DNA from: Sulfitobacter indolifex
GTDB taxonomy: Bacteria; Pseudomonadota; Alphaproteobacteria; Rhodobacterales; Rhodobacteraceae
Assembly (NCBI RefSeq): GCF_022788655.1
Contig: NZ_CP084953.1
Coordinates: forward strand, 243,298-307,297
Direction: 5' to 3'
DNA: 64,000 nucleotides
The first letter of the stretch is position 1; every line of letters starts with the position of its first letter. The position numbers were made by a program, and so were the translations under genes. This document shows, piece by piece, positions 19,694 to 28,780 of the stretch. The notes below the pieces were generated by a model that was given only the letters and a program-made list of their open reading frames with translations, was not told the DNA's origin and did no database searches.

Positions 19694-20572
19694 TCACTTT
19701 TCAGGCGGCCGAGTGGTACTGCTGCGGTGCCAGAAAACAAACTTGTGCTGCATCCATGAAACAAATCCGAACATCAACACACCCAGCAGGCTGAGATAGA
19801 TTATCAACGAGAAGACGCGCGCGGTGCTCAATTGTGCGGCCGCTGCCCGGATCAGCTCTCCGAAACCCTGACCGCCGCCCAGAAGCTCGCCCGCAACCGC
19901 GCCGCCGACGACACTGATCGAGGCAATTTTCAGACCGGTGAAGAACTGGGGCAGGCCCGATGGGATCTTGAGCTTTATCAGAGTCTGCATCCGCGAGGCA
20001 CCGATACTTTGGAACAGCATCCGGCTGTTTGCATCGGCGGCATGCAGACCCGCTGCAGTGCCAACCACGATTGGAAACACAGAAATAAAGGCTGCCAAAG
20101 CGACCTTGGAGCCGATGCCGAAGCCCAGCCAGGATACGAAAAGCGGTGCGAACGCAAGCTTTGGCATCGTGTCGATGGCGACGATATAAGGCATTACGGC
20201 CCGTTCGCCGATGGTGGTTTCACCCACAAGCACACCCAGGCTAACGCCGATTGAAACCGCGATCACGAAGCCGACGAGCACTTCTTGCGTGGTCACCCAA
20301 AAGGCCGCGAGCATGTAATTTCCCGACAATAGGCTTTTGCCCACAAAGAAAATGTCGGCGAAGGTATCGGGCACTGTTGGCAGAATGAGACGGGAAACAA
20401 TCCCCAATGAGGTCACCAGATGCCATAGCCCAAGAAAGACTGCCATTATAACCGCCATTGAGAGCCAGCGCGGCACCCGGGCCGACCATGATGCCTTTTC
20501 CTGCCAGACGGTATCCCCGGGATATAGATCGGTTTCGACTGCCTGTGACAGTTCCACTTCTGATGTGCTCAT
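19694..20572 (-). CDS. ABC transporter permease, NitT/TauT type
   Basis: 292 residues with a soluble N-terminal tail (about 30 residues) and six membrane helices. The EAA-like loop that contacts the ATPase is FQSIGASRMQTLIKLKIPSGLPQFFTGLKIA, typical of the SsuC/TauC/NrtB group. Start overlaps the ATPase stop (ATGA-type coupling). Together with the two upstream genes it forms an importer of the nitrate/sulfonate/taurine/pyrimidine-precursor superfamily; the substrate is not evident. Confidence 0.9.
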   Translation of the reverse strand: MSTSEVELSQAVETDLYPGDTVWQEKASWSARVPRWLSMAVIMAVFLGLWHLVTSLGIVSRLILPTVPDTFADIFFVGKSLLSGNYMLAAFWVTTQEVLVGFVIAVSIGVSLGVLVGETTIGERAVMPYIVAIDTMPKLAFAPLFVSWLGFGIGSKVALAAFISVFPIVVGTAAGLHAADANSRMLFQSIGASRMQTLIKLKIPSGLPQFFTGLKIASISVVGGAVAGELLGGGQGFGELIRAAAAQLSTARVFSLIIYLSLLGVLMFGFVSWMQHKFVFWHRSSTTRPPEK

Positions 20573-21375
20573 AGGAATGCGCCCTTATCAAGGAGGTTGC
20601 GGATCGTGGTGGCATAGGCGCCAAATTCGGGCAGGGTTATCATCTCGAGCGTACGGGGGCGGGGCAGATCGATCTTGATCGATGTGATGACCCGGCCCGG
20701 CCTTGCAGACATGACATGCACAACATCCGACAGAATCACTGCTTCGGAAATCGAATGCGTAACGAGAAAGGCCGACGCATTGCGCTCCATGCAAACCTTT
20801 TGCAGCTCCATATTCATGAAATCGCGGGTGATTTCATCAAGCGCGCTGAACGGCTCGTCCAGCAGCAACATATCCGGTTCCGAAATCAGCATGCGACAGA
20901 TTGCGGCCCGCTGGGCCATGCCGCCGGACAAAGAGGTGGGGTAGATGTCTTCGAAACCGCCCAGGCCCACCACCCGCAAGAGTTCCTCGGCGTGCGAACG
21001 TGCTGCCATCGCCGCCTTGCGACCGCTGCGAATTTCAATCGGCAGCAGGATATTCTCAATCGTTGTGCGCCACGGAAACAGCGTGGCGTGCTGGAACATC
21101 ATTCCGATATCGTCGCGCGGACCAAGCACCGGCCTACCGTTCAGCATAATACGACCTTCCGAAGGCGGCATTAGGCCCGCCATGATCTTGAGCAGGGTGG
21201 TCTTGCCACAGCCGCTCGACCCGATCACGGAATGAAATTCTCCTTGAGCAATTTCGAAGCCAACGCCGTCAAGGGCGGTGATTTCTTTGTTGTTGAAGTA
21301 TCTCGAGACATTGCTCAGTTGGTAAACTGGCCGGGGTTCACCCCCGGCCGGCTGTTGTATTTTCTGCGCGATCAT
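20569..21375 (-). CDS. ABC transporter ATP-binding protein, NitT/TauT type
   Basis: 268 residues from ATG 21375, which overlaps the binding-protein stop as ATGA. Walker A GSSGCGKTTL, Q-loop FQHATLFPW, signature LSGGMAQRAAICRML, Walker B DMLLLDEPFSALDE, H-loop LVTHSISEAV. The sequence RVITSIKIDLPRPR near the end is typical of SsuB/TauB-like ATPases. It energises the permease at 19694-20572. Confidence 0.93.
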   Translation of the reverse strand: MIAQKIQQPAGGEPRPVYQLSNVSRYFNNKEITALDGVGFEIAQGEFHSVIGSSGCGKTTLLKIMAGLMPPSEGRIMLNGRPVLGPRDDIGMMFQHATLFPWRTTIENILLPIEIRSGRKAAMAARSHAEELLRVVGLGGFEDIYPTSLSGGMAQRAAICRMLISEPDMLLLDEPFSALDEITRDFMNMELQKVCMERNASAFLVTHSISEAVILSDVVHVMSARPGRVITSIKIDLPRPRTLEMITLPEFGAYATTIRNLLDKGAFL

Positions 21376-22388
21376 TCCGCGTTCCACACGTCAATGAATT
21401 CATTGGTGTAGGCATCTGCCAGATTTTCCATCGGCGCTTCAAGATCGCCCGATGTTACAAGCGCGTCGTGCCAGTTCTGCCATGAGTCCGGATGCTGGTA
21501 GCCATAGCCGTGCTCAGGATGGGCCGGTGCCGTCCGGATGATATAGGTCTGCAGCAGCGCACGTGCGAAGTCGCGGTCTTCCAGAAGCTGGGGGTTGCCG
21601 ATCTTGGCGTGGTCCAGCGTTGCTTCGAGGTTTTCAGGATTCGCCCCGAACCGCGCGCCGCGCACCAGCGCCCGCCCAAAGCCTTCAATCAGCTCGCGGT
21701 TTTCGTCCAGATACGCACGGGTCACGGCATAGCCGTTGCCAAAGTAAGTCTGGAACTCCGCCGGTGTCAGGTTGACCAGATCGACACCGCGCAGGCGCAG
21801 CGTCGCCATGCCGATCGTGTCAGACGCATAGGCATCGATGGCGTCTTGCGCAAAGCCCGCAACCGCCATGCCGCCTTCGCCGATGGTGATGAAACTGTAG
21901 TCCTCACCTTCCTGCATATCAGCAGCATCGAAGATCGAGCGAACGAATGCCACTTCGGCACCGTCTGCCGTGCCAACACCCACGACCTTGCCTTGAAGGT
22001 CTTCTGGGCGGGTGTAACCAGAGCCGGTTTCTGCAACCAGGCTGAACTGGCTCGTTGAGAAGTAGTTGTAGATATATACGATATCTTCCCCATTCTCGCG
22101 CGCGTTCAGAAGCGGTCCGGGGCCGGGGTGTCCGAACTCGGCCTGACCTGCGGCGAGAACCTGCAGCACTTGCGCGGAGCCGTTCACGCTTTGAACTTCA
22201 ACTTCGATGCCCTCTTCTTCCATGTAGCCTTCGCCCATGGCGTTGTAGAGGGCGAAGTAGCCCAGACCGCTTGGGCTGGGAATGGCGAGTGTAACTTCTG
22301 TCAGGTCTTGCGCCTGTGCTGCAAAGCTCATCGCGGCCATGGAAATCGCGGCCACGCCGGTCGCCAGCTTTAATCCTGTTCGTCTCAT
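21372..22388 (-). CDS. ABC transporter substrate-binding protein, NitT/TauT (NMT1/SsuA-like)
   Basis: 338 residues with a Sec signal peptide (about residues 1-26, cleavage after AAQAQ). Mature part: two-lobe periplasmic binding protein with GYFALYNAMGEGYMEEEGIEVEV, GSAQVLQVLAAGQAEFGHPGPGPLLNARE and DLQGKVVGVGTADGAE. This is the SsuA/THI5-like fold; the ligand cannot be deduced. First gene of the leftward transporter operon. The divergent promoter region with the hydrolase gene contains the inverted repeat listed below. Confidence 0.9.
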   Translation of the reverse strand: MRRTGLKLATGVAAISMAAMSFAAQAQDLTEVTLAIPSPSGLGYFALYNAMGEGYMEEEGIEVEVQSVNGSAQVLQVLAAGQAEFGHPGPGPLLNARENGEDIVYIYNYFSTSQFSLVAETGSGYTRPEDLQGKVVGVGTADGAEVAFVRSIFDAADMQEGEDYSFITIGEGGMAVAGFAQDAIDAYASDTIGMATLRLRGVDLVNLTPAEFQTYFGNGYAVTRAYLDENRELIEGFGRALVRGARFGANPENLEATLDHAKIGNPQLLEDRDFARALLQTYIIRTAPAHPEHGYGYQHPDSWQNWHDALVTSGDLEAPMENLADAYTNEFIDVWNAE

Positions 22389-22424
22389 GTCTTGTCCCTC
22401 TCTGTTGTTTGATAATGATCAGAG

Positions 22425-22458
22425 TGCATTATTTACTCCGTCAGTCAAGAATAATGCA
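22425..22458. promoter_or_regulatory. Inverted repeat TGCATTATT / AATAATGCA, candidate operator
   Basis: Perfect 9-bp arms at 22425-22433 and 22450-22458, centres 25 bases apart, in the 140-base divergent region between the binding-protein gene and the FAH-family hydrolase. Symmetry and position fit control of both units by the GntR protein encoded at 18954-19658; this link is an inference. Confidence 0.45.
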
Positions 22459-22528
22459 TTTTTTCTGGTAAGATCAGATTTAATGCGCTATCGATGATCA
22501 TAATCCAGTCAACCAATTGAGGAATCTC

Positions 22529-23236
22529 ATGGAAATTTCAAAGTCTTACGTCGTTCCCGCTCCTGAACAGGTGTCCCTTCCCGTTGTTGGTAGCGCAGCC
22601 CGCTTTCCCGTGCGCCGTATCTACTGTATCGGCAAGAACTACGTGGCACATGTACTGGAAATGGGTGGCGAAGCCTCGCGGGATTTCCCCATCATCTTTC
22701 AAAAACCGTCGGATTCCATCGTTCAGAACGGTGGCGTCGTACCCTATCCGCCGCGCACCGACGATTTCCACTTTGAAATCGAACTGATGGTCGCGTTGAA
22801 ATCCGGTGGCTACAACATCCCCGAAGACGAGGCGCTGTCCCACATCTTTGGGTATGGCGTCTGCATCGACATGACAAGGCGCCGTCTGCTGGAGACCGAG
22901 ACGGGACCGAACGCGCCTTGGGAGTTGAAAAAGTCTTTCGACCATTCGGCCCCCTGCAGTGAGATCTACCCTGTGTCCCAAGTTGGCCATCGCGACACGG
23001 GCCGCATCTCGCTGACGGTCGACGGTGAGATACGACAGGACTCCGATCTTGAGTTGATGATCTGGAAGACGCCTGAAATCATCGCGACCTTGTCCAAATA
23101 CTACGCGCTGCAACCCGGCGACATCATCATGGCCGGAACGCCCGACGGTGTCGGGCCTGTCGTGCCTGGCAATACCATGGTGGGCGCCATTGAAGGGCTT
23201 GGAGAATTGACCGTGCAGGTCGGCGAACTGGTCTGA
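22529..23236 (+). CDS. Fumarylacetoacetate hydrolase family protein, fumarylpyruvate hydrolase-like
   Basis: 235 residues from ATG 22529 with GAGGA five bases upstream. Motifs of the bacterial FAH family: RIYCIGKNYVAHVLEMGG, FQKPSDSIVQNGGVVPYPP, FHFEIELMVAL (metal-binding ExE), FGYGVCIDMTRR, KSFDHSAPCSEI, PGDIIMAGTPDGVGPVVPG. The pattern, with PWELKKSFDHSAP, is closest to fumarylpyruvate hydrolases of the gentisate route and acylpyruvases. It cleaves C-C bonds of 2,4-diketo acids using a divalent metal. It is divergent from the NitT-type ABC operon and probably handles a compound that the ABC system imports. Confidence 0.85.
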   Translation: MEISKSYVVPAPEQVSLPVVGSAARFPVRRIYCIGKNYVAHVLEMGGEASRDFPIIFQKPSDSIVQNGGVVPYPPRTDDFHFEIELMVALKSGGYNIPEDEALSHIFGYGVCIDMTRRRLLETETGPNAPWELKKSFDHSAPCSEIYPVSQVGHRDTGRISLTVDGEIRQDSDLELMIWKTPEIIATLSKYYALQPGDIIMAGTPDGVGPVVPGNTMVGAIEGLGELTVQVGELV

Positions 23237-23465
23237 TCCTTCGTGAGTCTCCCCTGTTGGTATCGGTTTGGGGTGCTGCAGGATACCTACGCCGCGCGCA
23301 TCAACCAAAGGCGCGTGCGGTTAGGTACTCTGCGGCCTGAGGGATATTAGATCGCCTCGCTGCGTGCAGGGCCGGGTAAGAGAACTCATGCCCGGCGGGG
23401 GGCAGTCGTCACCACCGCTTACCGTCCGCGCCGTTCCAAACCACATCGCTCCAAAAGGGCTCAAC

Positions 23466-23768
23466 ATGCATTTCACGCATAATCCGGTCGATGTCTCGCG
23501 GCGCGCGCCAGTGCGGGTGGAAAACATTGTCTCCACAGCACAACCGTTGGCCCCGCATGCCGGACTGAGCATCCTGCAGCGGAGGGGCACCGCCGTCGAC
23601 GCCGCGATTTCCGCCGCAGCGGCGTTGGCCATTGCTGACTCCACTAAAGGGCTTGGCGCTGATGCCTTTTGCAATCTCTGGAGCGACCCGCATCTGCGGC
23701 GCCTGCCGAACGTTGGATATGCCGCCGGTTTGGAACTGCGCAAGGACAGCCAAACCGCTGGCTTTTAA
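23466..23768 (+). pseudogene. Gamma-glutamyltransferase N-terminal remnant
   Basis: About 100 codons that match the beginning of the gamma-glutamyltranspeptidase family: MHFTHNPVDVSRRAPVRVEN, then IVSTAQPLAPHAGLSILQRRGTA followed by VDAAISAAAALAI and LGADAFCNLW. A full protein has more than 500 residues and a catalytic threonine in its second half, which is missing here. The sequence after GADAFCNLW no longer matches and runs into a stop. A truncated, dead gene left between the hydrolase and the symporter. Confidence 0.75.
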
Positions 23769-23802
23769 AACTTAACTGTTAACTTTTAAGGACCTTCCCA
23801 AC

Positions 23803-24780
23803 ATGACCTTTCTCAATCGCGTTGGTATTGACGGCTACATGATCCTCCTCCTCTGCACGATGGCACTCGGTCTTATGGCTCCGGCGGAGGGTCTCGCGGC
23901 ATTGGCGCTCGGACAGATCACATTCTGGGCCGTGGCCCTCTTGTTCTTCCTCTACGGTGCCAAGCTAGACTCTGGCGCAGTAAAGGCGGGCCTGACCAAT
24001 TGGCGGCTGCAGGGACTGACCCTCGCCGCGACCTATGTGATGTTTCCACTGGTCGGTCTGTTGCTCAGCATCGTCTGCGGGCCGTTTCTTGGCGCCACCG
24101 TCACACTGGGGTTCCTTTTCCTGGCCGTTCTTCCGTCAACGGTACAAAGCTCCATCGCCTTTACGGCGATGGCGGGTGGCAACGTACCGGGCGCGATCTG
24201 TGCAGCTTCGGTGTCAAACCTCGTGGGTGTCTTGCTGACGCCGCTGCTGGTGGCATTATTCCTGCATACCGGCGAGGGCGGAATCCGATTGGACCCGGTG
24301 ATAAAGATCGGAACGCAAATCCTGTTCCCCTTCGTACTGGGACAACTCGCCAGGCCCTGGATCGGCGAAGCGGTCCGCAAACACAAAACCCTGACACTGA
24401 TCGTGGATCGCGGCGCGATTTTGCTGATTGTCTTCTCCGCGTTCAGCGCCGGCACGGTCTCGGGCCTATGGGCCTTACTACCGCTCACGACGTTGGCGAT
24501 GCTGGCAGTCGCCGTTCTGGCATTCCTCGCGATCACCATGTCCCTCATGGTCTGGACCGGACGCGCCTGCGGCCTCGCGATCGAAGACAGGGCGGTCTTA
24601 TTCTATTGCGGGTCCACAAAGAGCCTCGCCTCTGGTCTGCCGATCGCGACCGCGCTCTTTCCGCCTGCCGACCTGGCTGCGATCGTTTTGCCGCTTATGA
24701 TGTACCATATGGCGCAGCTACTTGTCTGTGCCTCCGTATCGCAGAAAGCGGCACGGAAATCAGTCGTGACGGTGTCTTGA
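23803..24780 (+). CDS. Bile acid:sodium symporter-like (SBF/YfeH-type) membrane transporter
   Basis: 325 residues, about ten membrane helices. Recognisable segments: LFFLYGAKLDSGAVKAGLTNWRL, GFLFLAVLPSTVQSSIAFTAMAGGNVPGAICAASVSNLVGVLLTPLL and FYCGSTKSLASGLPIATALF, all typical of the SBF-like YfeH group of the BART superfamily. The same fold is used by the ACR3 pump at 11793, but the motifs differ. AAGGA-type ribosome binding site upstream. It follows the GGT remnant and may have belonged to the same catabolic cluster. Substrate unknown. Confidence 0.88.
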   Translation: MTFLNRVGIDGYMILLLCTMALGLMAPAEGLAALALGQITFWAVALLFFLYGAKLDSGAVKAGLTNWRLQGLTLAATYVMFPLVGLLLSIVCGPFLGATVTLGFLFLAVLPSTVQSSIAFTAMAGGNVPGAICAASVSNLVGVLLTPLLVALFLHTGEGGIRLDPVIKIGTQILFPFVLGQLARPWIGEAVRKHKTLTLIVDRGAILLIVFSAFSAGTVSGLWALLPLTTLAMLAVAVLAFLAITMSLMVWTGRACGLAIEDRAVLFYCGSTKSLASGLPIATALFPPADLAAIVLPLMMYHMAQLLVCASVSQKAARKSVVTVS

Positions 24781-25059
24781 TGCGTAGTTGCTGTTAACCC
24801 ACCCGATACCTCGGGAAGGCCTCCGCGAACGTCCTCTGCTTGTGCAAATTTTCAGAACGAAAGGAATCGTTTTCGCCGACTTGCAAGCAGCCATTCGTGA
24901 AATCTTTGCGGAGGCTCACCTTGCCTGCCCAGAAACACCTGAGTAACCCAAAAGCTGCACCATGCGCCGATGGCTGCATCAACGGGCCGCATCGCAGCAA
25001 TGCGACAGCGGGATTAAGGTCTGGTTAGGACCGGAAGCGGCGGGCTACGAGGATGGCGT

Positions 25060-26630
25060 ATTTTGTTGAATAACTCTTTCTTGATCGAGAGCTGAACTAC
25101 TGATTCAATTCCTGTAATTGAGGGGAGGATTGGCGATGATGGGACCGCGGCAGGAAGCTCAGCCGGCACTCTTCTACGAGTTTTCACTCAAGGATCACAT
25201 TCCCACGGATCACCTGCTTCGATCCATCGACCGGTTCGTCGAGCTGAGCAGCATCCGTGCCCACCTTGCTGATTTCTACAGTCACACGGGCCGCCCGTCG
25301 GTCGATCCGGAACTGCTGATCCGGATGCTGCTGGTTGGCTATTGCTTTGGCATCCGGTCCGAGCGGCGCCTTTGCGAGGAGGTCCATCTAAACTTGGCAT
25401 ATCGCTGGTTCTGTCGCCTTGATCTGAGCGACAGGATCCCGATCCACTCCACCTTCTCCAAGAACCGCCATGACCGGTTCCGTGACAGCGAACTGCTGCG
25501 CCATCTGTTCGAGACGACCGTCGCGCGGTGCATCGCAGAGGGCCTGGTCAGCGGCCAACGCATGGCAATAGATGCCAGTCTCATAGAAGCAGATGCGAAC
25601 AAGCAGAACTCGACACCGAAGGAGGACTGAGACGCGAGGCATATCAATCCGGTCGATGCGCCCCGCGCGGTTCGAGAGTATCGACACGCTGGATGAGCGC
25701 CGCTTTCGGCGCAGCCAGAGAGGTCACGCCCAAGTTCACGTCGCATTCCGACCCAGCCAGCCAGTACCTCTCGTGACCTTACTGCGCAAGGCACTGCCGG
25801 CAATAGACCGCGGCGCGCAAAGGACCGGCATTCTTCAGCTATTCCGACAACTACCTGATCGATACGGATCACGACGTGATCGTCGATGTCGAGGCGACAA
25901 GATCAATCCGGCAAGCAGAGGTCGGCTCGACCAAAACCATGCTGGGTCGGGTGAGGGCCAGGTTCGACCTGCATCCCGAACGCCTGATCGCAGACACTGC
26001 TTATGGATCAGGGCCGATGTTGGGATGGCTGGTTGATCGTAACATCAAACCCTACATTCCAGTGCTGGATAAAGCTGGACGGACTGACGGCACTTGGTCT
26101 CGCGGCGACTTTGAATGGGACCCTGAGAACAACCAATACATCTGCCCGGAAGGCCAGCCGCTCAAGCAATTCCGCCGCAACTACTCAGATCCAAACCATG
26201 GTCCCACCGGCAAAGGCGTCGCCAAGTATCAGGCTTTGAAACACACCCGTCAGGCCTGCCCATCGAAGATGAAGTGCTGTCCGAAAGCCGATACACGCAA
26301 GATCACCCGCGAAGAACATGAAGATGCCCGGCAGGTCCCCCGTGATATTGCCAAGACCAAGCAGTATGCGATCTCGATGCGGTTGCGAAAGAAAGTCGAG
26401 ATGCTCTTCGCGCACCTCAAACGCATCCTTGGCTTGGGGCGGCTCCGATTACGTGGTCCATGGGGCGCAAACGATGAATTCCTGCTCGCCGCAACCGCCC
26501 AAAACCTCCGGAAACTGGCTAAGTTCTTTCCTGCGCCGCAGCAAACGCGCAAAGCCTGATAGGAAAGGCGCACGCGCCGGATTTGGAACAGCTATTTCTG
26601 CGTTTGCAAACGTTAGTTTTTCCACAGAAT
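25060..26630 (+). mobile_element. Decayed IS1182-family insertion sequence
   Basis: The broken transposase is bracketed by imperfect terminal inverted repeats: left 25060-25076 (ATTTTGTTGAATAACTC) and right 26614-26630 read on the other strand (ATTCTGTGGAAAAACTA), 13 of 17 identical. The exact ends and the target duplication are not certain. The element is inactive because the transposase frame is destroyed. Confidence 0.6.
25136..26559 (+). pseudogene. IS1182-family transposase, broken by stop and frameshifts
   Basis: First part (25136-25630): QEAQPALFYEFSLKDHIP, RPSVDPELLIRMLLVGY, RWFCRLDLSDRIPIHSTFSKNRH (DUF772 domain) and AIDASLIEADANKQN with the first catalytic Asp. A TGA at 25628-25630 replaces the expected Trp codon. 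The middle is in other frames (for example AAFGAAREVTPKFTSHSDPASQ around 25700-25770). The last part (25876-26559) is in frame again: VDVEATRSIRQAEVGSTKTML, ADTAYGSGPMLGWL (second Asp) and KKVEMLFAHLKRILGLGRLR (final Glu). All catalytic pieces survive but no single frame encodes the protein. Confidence 0.88.
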
Positions 26631-26967
26631 CGGCGGGCGACGGTCATTCGCTGCAAGAGCGAGATCCATATAGATAAATGACGAAAGCGAGCATTTGTGA
26701 GACTTCCCACCATGGATGTCTTTTGATGAGAAGTTGGCTCTCGAAAGACCATTTATTCGAAGCGAACTGTCCATTGTCAGCGAACAATCGCCAACAGCCT
26801 TTTTTGCGCTGCAGGTTTGCCGTTTTATGTTTTCGCCGCCACCAAAATGCCATGTTTGGAGGGCAAAACGCAGTGGTATTCTATAGAGCCCCCGCGGCGC
26901 AAAGAATTTGCGTTCAGACGGAGGTCAGCGCCGGTTGCTAAGGCGGAAAGTAAAAAAGGAACGCAGA
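26631..26967. other. Gap between the IS remnant and the Cache-HAMP gene
   Basis: About 340 bases, AT-richer than its neighbours. No credible gene. It must hold the promoter of the 26968-28775 pair; I see no consensus sites I would commit to. Confidence 0.45.
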
Positions 26968-28191
26968 ATGCGTAGTTTGCAAAAGAAGCCTTTGCCACGT
27001 GCTTTTTTCTGGATTGCGACAACTCTTATCGTCTCGGTGCTCTGCGCTGCGCTGTTTGTAGCTTATACTGTTACGCAGCGCAGTAACTTAGCGCAGCAAC
27101 AGTTGCGGCATGACATCGTTTTGCGCGGTGCAGACGCGATGGGTTTGAGCTTCAATACCGCGCTAAAGCGTGAGTGGGACAGTCTTCACGCCGTCGCGCG
27201 TAACATCAGCAATTCTTCTAAGCCCGAGATCGATGGGTTCATGGATGCTGTGGCCCAAACCGGCGGTCAGGTCGCTTGGTCGGGTTTTGCCGATTTGGGG
27301 GGAAAGATCGTATCGGGATCCAACCGCCTGCGAGAAGGGCAAGATGTGAACGAGCGCCGTTGGTTCCGCGAAGGTCTGCGTCAGCCAAACGTCGGGAATG
27401 TTTTTACCAGCAGCTCGCTCGAACCAGATGACAACGACCGCAAGCAACGGCTGCTCAACCTTTCGACGCCGGTTTTCGATGAACAGACAGGTGAGGTGAC
27501 GGGCGTCGTCACCTACAGCCTGCGTATGGCATGGGTACAGTCCTTTCTGACGCGTGCCCGCGAGCGGTTGAATATCGACGTGGTGGTGCAAAACCGCGAA
27601 GGTGAGACAATCGTGGATACCCGCGACACGGCCCGCGAATTGCCCGAGGCTGCCGTGGCGCAGGCAAGTTTAGGACAGGATTTGCCCGGAACGTTCCAAT
27701 TGCTTGACCAAGCCGACGGGCTCTATGCCTTTTCGCCCAACTTCGTCAGCGATGAACTGCCTGATTTCGGTTGGCGTGTCTTTGCTGTTCTGGATCCGAG
27801 TAAGTTGATCAATGGGGTGCCGCAGTTGCTGCAAAGCTCGGTTATAGCGGTTTCCATCGCCGCGATCTTTGTCCTGATTGCGACATTAACCGTCGCGCGG
27901 GTGGTGCTGCGCCCGTTGGAAGATTTGGTCACCACCGCAACGGGGATGGCGGAAGCTGAGTTTAGCTACCCGCGGGAGAGCCGGAGTTCGCGCGAAGCCG
28001 TTGATTTGTCGCGGGCCTTGGCCCGCATTCAAGCGACCTTGGCCCTGAACCAGCAAGCCACGGCAGACGGCCCCCCTTCGCTTCGATTGCTGGAGAACAA
28101 TGCAGACGTGACGCCTATCAAAGATGGCGATCCGAGTGATATGACTTCGGACCAAACATGGAAGCAAAACCCAACGAGGCGTAAATCTTGA
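26968..28191 (+). CDS. Membrane sensor with periplasmic Cache-like domain and HAMP, no output domain
   Basis: 407 residues from ATG 26968, which has AAAAAGGA seven bases upstream. Layout: TM1 (about residues 12-35), an extracytoplasmic dCache-like domain of about 240 residues (RRWFREGLRQ, FDEQTGEVTGVVTYSLRM, YAFSPNFVSDELPDFGWRVFAVLD), TM2 (about 285-310), a HAMP linker (RVVLRPLEDLVTTATGMAEAEF) and a short polar tail. No kinase, GGDEF, EAL or chemoreceptor signalling domain follows. The downstream barrel-like gene starts inside its stop codon. A partner-dependent sensor or a truncated one; the convergent beta-glucan genes suggest a cell-surface role. Confidence 0.8.
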   Translation: MRSLQKKPLPRAFFWIATTLIVSVLCAALFVAYTVTQRSNLAQQQLRHDIVLRGADAMGLSFNTALKREWDSLHAVARNISNSSKPEIDGFMDAVAQTGGQVAWSGFADLGGKIVSGSNRLREGQDVNERRWFREGLRQPNVGNVFTSSSLEPDDNDRKQRLLNLSTPVFDEQTGEVTGVVTYSLRMAWVQSFLTRARERLNIDVVVQNREGETIVDTRDTARELPEAAVAQASLGQDLPGTFQLLDQADGLYAFSPNFVSDELPDFGWRVFAVLDPSKLINGVPQLLQSSVIAVSIAAIFVLIATLTVARVVLRPLEDLVTTATGMAEAEFSYPRESRSSREAVDLSRALARIQATLALNQQATADGPPSLRLLENNADVTPIKDGDPSDMTSDQTWKQNPTRRKS

Positions 28192-28775
28192 GCGATACGA
28201 CAAACCCGAGGCAGCCGGCCCTCCAGACGCTATTGATCACCAGCACACTCTTCTTTTTCGCCACCAGCGCTCGGGCGGATGGCACGTTTTTCCAACTTGA
28301 TCTGGCACCAAATGCGTCTGACGCAGTGCTGGGCGCGACGCGTGGCAAAATGAGTTTCGGTGCAAACTATTCCACTTTTGAGAGCGGCTGGAGCGTGGGC
28401 GCTTATGCGACCCGCGATTTCACCATTGAAAACGTGGCGACCATCAAGATTGGTCCGAGCATAGGCAACAGTGATGCGTCCAACGGTCTGGATTTTGGTG
28501 CGAAACTCATCGTCGAGCGTTATCAGCCGACAGACTTCGGCTTTGTCTTCATGTCCGGTCAGTTCAACACCATTGAGAACGACTGGTTTGCCCTTGCCCA
28601 GATTGGCAATGGGAAGAGCTTGTCTGTCGACCTAGCTGCGGGTGGGAGCGACACTTACTCTGAGCAGTCCATCGCGGTGAACTACCGTTTGGATGACGGT
28701 CCGACGAGCCTGCGCGGAGGCTACCGCTTTGACGCGCAGGAGGTCTTTATCGGGATGTCGGTCAACACCTACTGA
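28188..28775 (+). CDS. Small exported protein, probably outer-membrane beta-barrel
   Basis: 195 residues from a TTG that overlaps the previous stop (TTGA), so translation is coupled to the Cache-HAMP gene. A signal peptide (about residues 1-30, LLITSTLFFFATSARAD) is followed by alternating amphipathic strands (MSFGANYSTFESGWSVGAYATRDF, GLDFGAKLIVERY, FALAQIGNGKSLSVDLAAGG, SIAVNYRLD, GGYRFDAQEVFIGMSV) with an aromatic last strand. This is the pattern of a small porin-like barrel. No named family. Its 3' end is five bases from the convergent glucan synthase gene. Confidence 0.65.
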   Translation: MSDTTNPRQPALQTLLITSTLFFFATSARADGTFFQLDLAPNASDAVLGATRGKMSFGANYSTFESGWSVGAYATRDFTIENVATIKIGPSIGNSDASNGLDFGAKLIVERYQPTDFGFVFMSGQFNTIENDWFALAQIGNGKSLSVDLAAGGSDTYSEQSIAVNYRLDDGPTSLRGGYRFDAQEVFIGMSVNTY

Positions 28776-28780
28776 TCCAC

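Noticed and set aside
22538..23308. Minus-strand open frame of 256 codons
   Set aside because: Antisense to the FAH-family hydrolase.
25593..26036. Separate frame of 147 codons inside the IS1182 element
   Set aside because: It is an out-of-frame reading of the broken transposase, not a second gene.
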